In this document: positions 51,601 through 61,571 of the stretch, in pieces
Layout: each line of letters opens with the position of its first letter
Position numbering within the stretch: position 1 is the first letter of the stretch
NCBI GenBank assembly: GCA_040954595.2
Contig: CM082593.2
Span: forward strand, 1,364,001 to 1,428,000
Source: Balanoglossus misakiensis
Taxonomy: Eukaryota > Hemichordata
Length of the DNA stretch: 64,000 bases
Direction: 5' to 3'
Notes under the pieces: model-generated
The model's input: only the letters and a program-made list of their open reading frames with translations
The model's database searches: none
What the model was told of the DNA's origin: nothing
Made by a program: the position numbers and the translations under genes

Positions 51601-54600
51601 AGTTGCAGGTTTTTTGCTACAATTGTTTTTCTGAAAAACTACTTAAAAATCTTCTCCTCCAGAACCAGCGATTGCCGAGTCACGGGATTCGGGGTATGTG
51701 GTCACCTAACCTATGTCTATATAGTATGCGAAGCGCACTGTGATTGGTCTATCGTTATGGCGGCCATATTGGATTTTCGGAAAACCATTGAAAAATGAAA
51801 ATTCCGTTTTGTAGCCAAAATGATGACAGCATGGAAAATCTTTTTGTGGATATGAGTCATCATATGACCGGAACTTGTCACAATTATTATTATTATTATT
51901 TTTTTTTTGGGGGGGGGGGGTCCAATTTTCCCATGACCTTTGACCCAGTTTTAAAACAACTAATTATATATGCATATGCCTTGTACCTCCTCTTGCAACA
52001 GCACCACAGTCATGAAATTTGTGGACATGGGTACCACTGCTACCAGGACATGACACAAATATTTTGGGAATTTTAGCAATGACCTTTGACCTATTTCTGA
52101 AACATCATTTTTCTGCATATCTTATTCCAGGCTAACCAATAGGGCTAGAGGTCGTGTGTTTGTTGGACATGGTCCACTATGGGGTCAACATTTTATGCCC
52201 AAATTTTGGGTGACCTTGGGTGACCTTTGATCTAATTTCCCATATCTCAGCAGCCGCAGCAGTTAGAGCCCTGGCTTTTGGGGGGATTGAGCACAATGGA
52301 GTCTTACACAAGACTTCATTAATTATGTGCATACCTAATTCTAGGCGAACCAATAGGGCTACGGGTCTGGTTTTTGTTGGACGCAGACTAGTATGAGGTC
52401 CAATATTTTTGCGCAAATATGGGGTGACCTCAGGTGACTTTTGACTTACTTTCCCCATTCTCGCCCCACCAGACTACGGATTTCTTTCGTTTCACTATCG
52501 AAATCACGTACTCTGGTTAAAATGGAGTACCGCGCTGGTATTTGAACATATTGGTAATGCATATTCATGAGATGACATCGTTATAATCTGGCCAATCAAA
52601 GCCCGTCTCTCGAGGAGAGCTGGGACAATAGCACTTCCACACTGGAAGCCGCCATGTTGTTTAGAATGAGATGTAATGAGATGCGTGAATGGGATGTAAC
52701 AAGCAATCTGATTGGTTGTTGGGTGTACTATGAAAGCGCCTTGACCAAATACTGAATACATGGCCGTATTATACCACGTCCTTTTTGGGGGGAGCAGAGC
52801 GCTGCCGTAAAAGGGCCGTGGTTTGCGACGATGACTTTCCCATATCTTGGTATCCACAGCAGATACAGCCTTGGCATTTGCTGGTTACCATGGGAACCGC
52901 TTGTGCCCCGCAAACGCTGCTTGCAGCTTTAATTTAATCTGTACTTGTTATGTATGACATTTTTCTCACCCAAAAAATGTTTATTCAAGCCGAAAATTTC
53001 AAAATTATATCTTTTTATCTTTTTATCATCGAAGTATGTTTCTCGATGATAAAATATGTATTAAACAATTTCTGATGTGCAAAAACTGTGATTTGGTGCC
53101 AAAAATATCATACATAACATGTCGAAAGAGTTTGATCAAATATATTCATATTTTTACAGAGTTATAAAAACTTATTTTCATACTCGTACTGCAGATGCCA
53201 AACTGCGATGGTCGCCCGAAAATGTTTAACTACATGTACTTTCAGTCTCTCGAAACCAAAACCGAATCCAAGTCTTACTTCAGTACCGTCATGTGTATAA
53301 GTGCGCCCTCTTTGACGGAATTGGGGTTAGGAATAGCATATCATAATGACATGTCGGCATAGTATAAAGCCAAACGCGCACCGTATGTTGAATGGGCATA
53401 GTATCATGGTGAATGAGCGACGCATAATGATGTATGCACAGCGTATAATGATGCACAAGCAGCGTATAATGATGTATAAGCGTCGTATAATGATGCATAA
53501 GCGTCGTATAATTCTGTATGGGCAGCGTATAATGATGTATCCACAGCGTATAATGATGCACAAGCAGCGTATAATGATGTACGCACATCGTATAATGATA
53601 TATGCACATTGTATAATGATGTATACACATTGTATAAAGATGTATGAGCGTCGTATAATGATGTATGCACATTGTATAATGATGTATGCATATCGTATAA
53701 TGATGTATGCACATTGTATAATGATATATGCACATTGTATAATGATGTATGCACATTGTATTATGATGTACGAGTGTCGTATAATGATGTATGAGCAGGG
53801 TATAATGATGTATGAGCGTCGTATAATGATGTATGGGCAGCGTATAATGATGTATGCAGAGCATATAATGGTAACAATGGACTTAAGACAGCTGTGGCTT
53901 TCCATAAAGAAACAAATATCTGTGATCAGTACATGTCCAGTTTTAAGCCCTTGTTTTTTGACTTCCTTTGTACAGGCACAAGCTGGAAGGCCACCAGGGA
54001 ATAAAGATGTGACTTACGATGAGAAGGGTAATGTTGTGGCTGTCATGAAGATGGATCCTGAAAGACTACCATCACATAGGTGAGAAATGATTTCTTGAAA
54101 GCAAAGTTACAAATATGTTTCAGTGGCAGATGCAGTCAGTGGCTAACCAAGTTTTATCAGTGTAGAGAACCATTTCATTACCAGTTCTGTATAATGAATA
54201 TAAAGTGCTTGCATTCTTATACATTCTTGTCTCTGCTTTGTAGGATAAAAACTCAATTCAGTATTGTAGACCCAGCAGTAGAAGCCGCACATGCAAGACT
54301 GATCGCAATGCGAACTGGGCGCTACAGGATGTCTCAGGCAACTAAGTCAAAAATGACCACGAGAACAGGAACCACAGTTGACCAAAGTAAGTTGTGTGTA
54401 AGGGAGGGAGAGAACAGGCACACAGGGGTGCAAATATTGGACAAAAACTTACAGTCCATTCCATTTGAGTCAGTTTGGATATTTTCATTTGGGACATCAT
54501 AACTACAATCAGTGACACAAATACATATATATGTGTTAATAATTGTCAATATGGTTACCAGCTCTCAACAGCTCATAGTCAATATGGTTGTTAATACTTA

Positions 54601-55243
54601 AAGGTTCTAGATTAAGTCTATTCACACTATGGTATTCAGAGATCTGCACTCAATTCTCTCATACCATATGCCTCTTCAGCAGGTAACTGATTACTGAGTG
54701 ATTTTTCTCTTTAATTTTTCAGCCATCAAAACAAACGCAGCAACCACACACAGCGTGATGACAGTTGAAACTTTCCCAACACAGAACGTCAGTAATGTGA
54801 TGGACACGGCCATCACACCCCTCCCTCCACCAATGGTAAGCGACCCCTCAGACTGTATCTACTTTAACCCCCTGTGGCGTGGTTGGTGATCATAAGGCTT
54901 GTTTATGTCTTGAATTCTGTAAGAAAAATAACATCTTGAATACACCTTGATAATTAACCATTTTTAAAACCACTTTTCTCTTCAGCTGGACTCGATGGAA
55001 CTTGCTCCTGGTGTTTTAGTCAAAGAAGGCAACCGTGTGAGAAGAGGACCCAAGTTACGCCCTAGACAGGAAGATTTGGTTTCTTCAGCGACTTTGAAAG
55101 CACTCCATCCACTATCCGGCGATCTGCAACCTCGCATTCAGGTCGCGGATATCCTCAATGGACAGACTCCTATACTCAGACCCATTCCAGCAACAGAACC
55201 TATCCCTCCAATTTCATCACAAAGCTATATAAAAACAAACTAA
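48658..55243 (+). CDS. C2orf81: C2orf81 homologue (uncharacterised, conserved in animals)
   Basis: Nine coding exons: 48658-48794, 49003-49165, 49316-49385, 49767-50098, 50347-50565, 53976-54079, 54244-54386, 54723-54835, 54986-55243, encoding 512 aa. The start codon has A at -3. The family has no assigned reaction. The recognisable core is residues ~35-160: VVPGRFTEGDW, a helical region ending QAKEAILQIIEWQFLARDEGEGD, then EEEEPIPAVTDSWAQGSVP, which tracks human C2orf81 closely. Further matches are AVMKMDPERLPSHR and, near the end, [10 protein letters not shown]. Between these lie an acidic Glu-rich linker (exon 4) and a Lys-rich stretch (exon 5). Intron 5 is 3.4 kb because of a 3200-bp foldback element; other introns are 0.15-0.6 kb. 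A ciliary role is inferred from the shared promoter with ENKD1, not shown. The last exon is duplicated downstream at 60362. Confidence 0.9.
50701..50706. repeat. Target-site duplication, left
   Basis: AAGAAA directly precedes the foldback element and is repeated directly after it at 53907-53912. Confidence 0.6.
50749..51210 (+). repeat. 21-bp tandem array, left arm (22 units)
   Basis: Twenty-two units of 21 bp with core ACATCATTATACG. Units 1-15 form three 105-bp higher-order blocks of five variants. Because 21 is a multiple of three, several frames stay open and give long false proteins (repeating TSLYDAH or its other-frame and antisense versions). Confidence 0.92.
51315..53298. other. Central region of the foldback element
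   Basis: Nearly 2 kb without coding potential. It includes a G homopolymer after a T run near 51898-51920 and at least four diverged copies of a segment containing TGACCTTTGA (about 51937, 52081, 52212, 52436). A GTCACGTGAC palindrome lies near 51454 and an isolated X-box-like match at 52884-52897. Confidence 0.6.
53403..53864 (-). repeat. 21-bp tandem array, right arm (22 units)
   Basis: Inverted partner of the left array and the same length, 462 bp. The unit variants occur in a different order from the left arm, so the arms are not simple copies of each other. Confidence 0.9.
53907..53912. repeat. Target-site duplication, right
   Basis: AAGAAA directly follows the foldback element and matches 50701-50706. 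Confidence 0.6.
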
Positions 55244-55531
55244 GAATTAAACCATCCTGTAAAAATCTTGATTTTGGTTCTATATTAATACCATGTGCAT
55301 AACAGAAACAAACACAGGAGCCTGTATAATTCCACAGCAAACAGATTGTGGCATGGACATTCCATTCATCTCTCTAAAATTGTATATATTTCCTGCTGTC
55401 CAGGTTTTTGTTGGATATTGAAGATTTTCATGTCTGATTGTATGTGTCTTGTAAATTTGACTATTTCAAATTATCCTCGAACCTTTAGATTTCCTTTTAT
55501 TTTCACCTGCATTTCACAAATGCAGAATTGT

Positions 55532-55537
55532 AATAAA
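55532..55537 (+). terminator. Poly(A) signal of C2orf81
   Basis: AATAAA lies 289 nt after the C2orf81 stop codon. Its duplicate is at 60900-60905. Confidence 0.6.
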
Positions 55538-56014
55538 AGTCTTGAACACAAAGATTGAGATTGTTGACTCTGTGTTTATTACATCATCAGTGGGGTATAG
55601 GCCTAGGCCCGAACATAGCGAAACCACTCGTTTGACGCAAATTCGGAAGATCGTCTAAGCTACTGATTTATCGTTTTTAGTCACTTTACAATTAATAAAA
55701 AACTGAAATAGCATCTATACAAGCGCCTGTGTACTGAACTATGAACTATTAAATGCAGGGGTTCTATAGAAAAACATATGTTTATAAAATTTGTGTCGTT
55801 CATTGTATATTTTTTTATTCATGATCGACCCAAATTACTGTTAAATGCGAGTCTGGTCAGCATTTTTGCGAAGAGCGATCGGTGGTTCCTCTGTCTTTCA
55901 TTATTCTGACTTGCCTGGGCAGCCATAATTTATGGTTCATTCCTAAGGAGTAACCTAACCATGGACCCTAGAGAAAGGGTCTATGACCTAACCTAGTAAA
56001 CTAACCAGCTTAAA
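55538..56014. promoter_or_regulatory. Intergenic / promoter of acid phosphatase 1
   Basis: About 480 bp between the C2orf81 poly(A) signal and the phosphatase ATG. The part 55740-55950 recurs almost unchanged before the second phosphatase (61335-61545), so it is the likely common promoter. No TATA box is clear. Confidence 0.45.
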
Positions 56015-59000
56015 ATGTCTGCATACTTGACGTTTCAGGTCTTGGCCTTGTGGCTTCTATTTGTTGGCAGCAGCTCGGACAGAACTATAAAATTGGTCGA
56101 AGTGGTGAGTAAAAATTTATACATCAACCATTTGGCCAGTCCCTGGAGACAGCCAGAACAGTTGATGGCAAGGCAAGTAAAAAAACACCAAGAATAGTGT
56201 CACTGTCCGATGACTTGTACATTTAGGTCATGCTGCAATCATCAAACACCCATAGTTATTGTATTTAGTGATTCCATATTGTGACAGTTTGCTATTACAT
56301 CATGCACCGTTTGCATCAGGACATTGTCTGTCCAACTCAAGATGGGAATGTGAGTTTTTAAGTGGTCCTTGTCCGCCCATACAATGGTATTCACGTAGTC
56401 GCATCTCACTGAGCTTCCCATTTGAAATATAAACGTATGAACACATTTCAGTGCATGTCATATACATGTGGAACCAAACATATGGTTATCACAATGAAGT
56501 GTTGTCTGTTCGTGCACATAGAGTGCTTTTACTAGTTGAGCTCAATTTTTCAATTCTAAAGTACCAATTTTGTTCTTTACTTTTGAAAATCTGTCCGCAG
56601 TATTTCCATTCACGGAGTGTTAACATCTCCTGCTAAATTGGCCATGTATGCATTTAGGTTATATAGCGTACCACAGGTTTTCAAGAACATATGCTATGCA
56701 AAGCTAGTTGCAATTGTTTTACTGCCGGTATATCCCGGGTTTCTGATAATCAGCCTCCATGGTTCGGAAGGACATGTAAGACCGCAAAGTCGTCGATGTA
56801 TGAGAAGCTTTCACTTTTCCGGCGTAATACAACGAGTGTAAATCTCGAGATTTATAAAACGGCGAAGAGGAACTTCAAACATGCTTGTCGTGACAGTAAA
56901 TGTGACTATCAACGATCGATAAAAGCAAAATTAATGGAAGCCTCTTCCAAGGGAGCTAAGGACTTCTGGAATGTGCTCAAGACAATTGTAAATCGGAAAG
57001 GTTCCATGCGCAATGATATTGACATAGATACGTGGTACGAATATTTTCGAGATTTGTACACAGGTTTCCATTGCAATGCAGAAGAGGACACTCAGATCGA
57101 CCTGGTTTTTTTTCAGTCTGTTAACGAAATATTGGACAATCATGTTCCTTCAGACAATACTGACATGGATTCTGATAGCATGATCAATTCACCGATCACA
57201 GAAAATGAGATTATTAAAAGTCTTTACCGTTTAAAACACGGGAAATCATCTGGTCCAGATGGGATACCATGTGAATTTTATAAATACTCTGCTAATGTGA
57301 TTTTGCCTCTTCTGGTTGAGCTTTTGAATTACGTTTTTGATTCTGGAAATTTCCCCACCGAATGGGCTAGTGCTATTGTCATTCCCCTTTTTAAGAAGGG
57401 CTCCAGACAAGACGTGAACAATAGAGGTATCTCCTTGTTAAATGTTCTCGGCAAAGTATTTACTTCTATACTGAACACTAGACTTACACAGTGGTCTGAT
57501 TCAATGAACAACTTATCTGATTGTCAAGCAGGATTCCGTAAAGGCCATAGTACGGTAGATAATATATTCGTACTGCACGCTATAATTCAAAAATATTTGA
57601 GTGTCAGACGGGGGAAATTTTATTGTCTTTTCGTGGACTTCTCTAAAGCGTTTGATCGTATTAATCATTCCTTGCTGATGTACAGGTTGTTGTCTCTAGG
57701 TCTAAAGGGACAAAGTCTCTCTCTCGCTGCCCCTTTTTCCATTAATTATATATATATAAGTGTTTTTCTGCAGGTGTATCGTCATGGCAATCGCTCTCCA
57801 ATGGAGCCGTTTCCCAAAGACCCAAACCCTCCAAGTACGTGGCCGCAGGGTCCAGGACAACTGACAAATGTAAGTTGGATGTATGATCAGGTGTATAATG
57901 ATTCTACAATGCAGTTGTTTTCAGAAGACACGCCAGGAAAGTTGGTTTTCGACCAATATGAATCAATGATAAAGGTTGACATCACAAGACTAGATTAATC
58001 AAATTGTTTGCCTGTTTGGATGCATAATGATTTGTGGACATTTTTTCTTCCTTAGATCGGAAAGATGCAACATTTTCATCTCGGGCAGTGGTTCCGGAAA
58101 AGGTACGGTGAACCACTTCTCGATCAAAAATACCTCCGCGAACAAATCTACGTCCGCAGTACAGATATGGATAGGACTCTCATGTCAGCTGAATGCAATT
58201 TAGCAGGGCTGTACTCACCAAGTGGAAGTCAAATATGGAACCCGGATGATCAGATACCATGGCAACCGATTCCAGTACACACCAAAGTTGACGAAGAGGA
58301 CATTGTGAGTTTCATTACTTTAAAGTCTCATTACAGTGAATGAATTGATTTATTTATGGGGGTCCCTATTTAGATGGTGACCTATTGTTATTATTTATTT
58401 GGTTTATTTCGTTGCAGCTTCTTGGTATCAAGCCTTGTCCGAAGAAAACCCAGTTAGTAGATGCCATAAAAACTAGCGAGGAAGCACAGAAGTATAATGA
58501 AGATGACATTGTAAGTTTTCTATTAAACATTAAGTAGATATGTGGGAATTTTGTATAAACAATTAAATGTACTGATACTCTATTTGTGTCATTGTTCCAT
58601 TATCGTTTTTGTACTTCATTCATTTCAGGAATTTTTTAATATGCTTAAAGAGAATACAGGACTAGTAAATGCAACAATGTTGTGGAATTTCACTCATACG
58701 GCTGATGCTATTTGGTTTGAGGTAAGCTGAAGACATTATGGTATTGGAAGAGTTCACTTTCCAACAAAACACCAAAACACATCTGATGTATCTGACTGAT
58801 CAAAAATAGTTATTTCAGTAATATGCAGACTAACTGTTGGAAAGCAAAATAAACATTCCCAGGAAAGAAGTAAATATTTCAGGTATTCACAATTAGACAG
58901 GGTTCAGTTTAGACATGTTTTTTTCACTCATGGTATTGGACATTCATGCAGAATCTTGCTCACTGAAATTTTGTCCCTCAGAAATCAGAAAACAAGATCA

Positions 59001-60433
59001 TTCCTGAGTGGGCAACTGAAGAAGTTCAACGCAAACTCAGGGAGATGATGGATTATTCATACTCGTTGATTCACAAGGGCGATAATGTTGAAGTGAAAAG
59101 ACTTACCAGAGGTAAAAATTCATTTCATTGACATTTAAAACTTTTATACAGGCATATTACAACACTTTTCACCAGGCGACTTTTAGATGACCAGCTGCAT
59201 ATTTGCATGTACCTGCAAAAGTTTGAAAAAACGAAAGTTTTAGGTACTCATACATGTGAGGGAGCTGATGGTACGTCAGAAAAATTTATCTTCATATTCA
59301 TTGTCTATCACAGTTGCTTGCTTTTATGCATGTACACACACACACACACACATTTATATATACACTCACATGTGCCAACAAAAATTAGCAAACATCCAAT
59401 CAAGCATATAAATTAATGGAAAGGTTATTTGTATGTTTCTTTGAAGGTGTTCTTGTGAATGAAATAGTTCATAACATGATTGCCAAAGCTTCACAACTCA
59501 ACAATGACACTTATCGCATGCATATGTACTCTGCAGTAAGTATTTATTTTCCTTTTGTAAAAATACATCAACGTTAAGAAATATTGTATCTTTATAGCTA
59601 CCAGTAGTTCTGATACTGTTGTTCTAATTCATGAAATACTTCTTTTTTTGTACAGCATGGTAATACGATAGCAAGTTTGCTGTGTGCTCTGGGTGTGTTC
59701 AACAATAAGTGGCCTCCTCCTGCGTCAACTATTATGCTAGAACTTTATCAAGAAAATGAAGAAAATTTGAGGTAAATCAAAATATGTTTTCTCAACTTAT
59801 GTTTTCTTGTCATAGATTTTTGCCACAAAATTTATCACAAAATTAGTGCCTGTGAAGCAAAATCACAGTTGACATGCCTGTGTTCCAGTATTCTGTAACA
59901 TGACTCATGATTGGCTTTCTTACAGGATACGTCGTCATGGTGACTATCACCACGTAGCTCCAGTCACAGAAATGCCCACTTTTCTTGGGTAAGTCATCAC
60001 TGTGACTTAAATATTGTACATTGTACTGCATTTAGAATGTGTAGCGTTTGAAACTGCATTTCATCCAAAGCCTTTCATTAACTGTTAATATAAAAGGAAA
60101 ATTATTACAGGTGAAACATAAAAGATCCCCTTGCCCAACAAAGCCATAGAGCAAGATCCATTGGTGCCATGTTTTTATTTTATTTTCAGGAATTTCACAG
60201 TGGACATCTGGTATCGCAACGACTCATCAAGCGACCCAATCCCCCTCACAATCCCTGGATGCACGTTACACTGTCCACTTCAAGAGTTCATAGACTTGAC
60301 AGCACCTGTGAGGTTGAGTCGCGAGCAATGGGAGGAGGAATGTGGTGACGTCGATGATGATGATGGAACTTGCTCCTGGTGTTTTAGTCAAAGAAGGCAA
60401 CCGTGTGAGGAGAGGACCCAAGTTACGCCCTAG
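56015..60433 (+). CDS. Histidine acid phosphatase (lysosomal/prostatic type), copy 1, chimeric C terminus
   Basis: Ten coding exons: 56015-56104, 57774-57869, 58056-58304, 58418-58510, 58629-58721, 58982-59111, 59447-59535, 59656-59771, 59926-59988, 60190-60433, encoding 420 aa. ACP2/ACPP enzymes cleave phosphate monoesters at acid pH in lysosomes or after secretion. Residues 1-20 form a signal peptide. The catalytic loop RHGNRSP is at 33-39, the second Arg site VRSTDMDR at 94-102 with LMSAE after it, and the C-terminal [10 protein letters not shown] block keeps its Cys pair. The usual HD motif reads YSAHGNT near 281-282, so the proton-donor Asp is Gly, and activity is doubtful. Exon 9 (63 nt) is an insertion relative to the family and can be skipped in frame. 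The last 23 residues come from a frame-shifted copy of the C2orf81 last exon in place of the transmembrane tail of ACP2. Intron 1 carries a retrotransposon fragment. Confidence 0.88.
56716..57715 (+). mobile_element. Non-LTR retrotransposon fragment (reverse transcriptase part)
   Basis: An uninterrupted frame in phosphatase intron 1 begins in the linker after the endonuclease ([12 protein letters not shown]), continues through the RT fingers ([49 protein letters not shown]) and stops after motif A ([16 protein letters not shown]). The endonuclease and the catalytic YxDD motif are absent, so the piece is truncated at both ends. Loss of the 3' part is unusual, because LINE copies normally lose the 5' end. 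The family is of the CR1/RTE-like kind, not resolved further. The second phosphatase copy lacks it at the equivalent place. Confidence 0.85.
59338..59353 (+). repeat. CA dinucleotide repeat
   Basis: A short (CA)n run in acid phosphatase intron 6. Confidence 0.8.
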
Positions 60434-60611
60434 ACAGGAAGATTTGGTTTCTTCAGCGACTTTGAAAGCACTCCATCCACTATCCGGTGATCTGCAACCT
60501 CGCATTCAGGTCGCGGATATCCTCAATGGACAGACTCCTATACTCAGACCCATTCCAGCAACAGAACCTATCCCTCCTATTTCATCGCAAAGCTATATAA
60601 AAACAAACTAA
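60362..60611 (+). pseudogene. Duplicated last exon of C2orf81, without its splice acceptor
   Basis: A copy of 54994-55243 with 4 differences in 250 bp, all synonymous in the C2orf81 frame, so all 82 residues from MELAPGV to the stop are unchanged. The acceptor and the first three codons lie outside the duplicated unit, so it cannot be spliced as in the parent. Its first 72 nt are read in another frame as the end of acid phosphatase 1. The rest serves as 3' UTR. Confidence 0.85.
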
Positions 60612-60943
60612 GAATTAAACCATCCTGTAAAAATCTTGATTTTGGTTCTATATAAATACCATGTGCATAACAGAAACAAACACAAGAGCTTGTATAATTC
60701 CACAGCAAACAGATTGTGGCGTGGACATTCCATTCATCTCTCTAAAATTGTATATATTTCCTGCTGTCCAGGTTTTTGTTGGATATTGAAGATTTTCATG
60801 TCTGATTGTATGTGTCTTGTAAATTTGACTATTCCAAAGTATCCTTGAACCTTTAGATTTCCTTTTATTTTCACCTGCATTTCACAAATGCAGAATTGTA
60901 ATAAAAGTCTTGAACACAAAGATTGAGATTGTTGACTCTGTGT
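60612..60943 (+). other. 3' UTR of acid phosphatase 1 (copied from C2orf81)
   Basis: Homologous to 55244-55575 with only a few substitutions and ends with AATAAA at 60900-60905. The phosphatase thus uses the poly(A) signal of its upstream neighbour. Confidence 0.65.
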
Positions 60944-61571
60944 TTATTACAATATTTCATTCATTGACCTGGGCGAGCTTAGTTTAGATCGTTTTGAAGG
61001 ACTATTCATGAATTGCGATGTATAAGTAATCGTTTTTTTGGTTGTTTTTTGCGATAAATGCACAAAAAAATGATCCACCGAACATAAAATTTCAAAGCAT
61101 ATTACGTACATATTTTAGTACCACTTTGGCAGTAAGTAGCACTTGATTATCCCCGTATCTCTCTGAATTGTTCTCCCACACTTGTGTAACAATTTTATAA
61201 CCCTTTTTCTGGGTATCTGTGGCTTATGGCACATCAAACTGTGGCAGTGGGAAATGTTACGAGTTTTTTCACCACCACCCACCACCACCACCACAACTGC
61301 ACACACGTTATTACACACACGTATACTGCACTTTGAACTATTAAATGCAGGGGTTCTATAGAAAGACATATGTTTATAAAATCTTTGTCGTTCATAGTGT
61401 ATTTTTTATCCATGATCGACCTAAATTACTGTTAAATGTGAGTCTGGTCAGCATTTTTTCGACGAGCGATCGGTGGATCCTCTGTCTTTCATTATTTTGA
61501 CTTGCCTAGGTAGCCATAATTTATGATTCATTCCTAAGGATGCCTAACCTGGTAAACTAACCAGCATAAAA
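60944..61571. promoter_or_regulatory. Intergenic / promoter of acid phosphatase 2
   Basis: 60944-61334 does not match the corresponding 165 bp of unit 1 and holds a CCACCA-rich tract near 61270-61295. From about 61335 the sequence again matches the region before copy 1. Confidence 0.45.

Larger units (their letters stand above)
50707..53906. mobile_element. Foldback (FB/TU-like) DNA transposon, non-autonomous
   Basis: The 3200-bp element in C2orf81 intron 5 has two inverted arms of exactly 608 bp (50707-51314 and 53299-53906). Each arm has a 42-bp outer unique end beginning TATGGAAAGCC, a 462-bp array of 21-bp repeats and a 104-bp inner unique part ending in GAGGGCGCACTT. The outer 42 bp are perfectly inverted; the inner parts differ at a few bases. 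AAGAAA flanks both sides. The 1.98-kb middle has no transposase frame but holds several diverged TGACCTTTGAC-type segments. This arm architecture is that of Drosophila FB and sea urchin TU foldback elements. The family assignment is by architecture only, and the 6-bp duplication does not settle the superfamily. Confidence 0.85.
54994..60361. repeat. First unit of a ~5.37 kb tandem segmental duplication
   Basis: Sequence from codon 4 of the last C2orf81 exon through the first acid phosphatase forms one unit. Its homologue starts at 60362, an offset of 5368 bp that stays constant through the poly(A) signals (55532 and 60900). The two units are about 98% identical over the C2orf81 exon and its 3' UTR. 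Confidence 0.85.

Noticed and set aside
52884-52897. Full X-box-like match GTTACCATGGGAAC inside the foldback element
   Set aside because: Lies in transposon sequence within an intron; most likely coincidental.
53289-54083. Long open frames (up to 245 codons) across the right repeat array, one running into a C2orf81 exon
   Set aside because: Same repeat artefact; the frame joins exon 53976-54079 by chance, and that exon has a normal acceptor.
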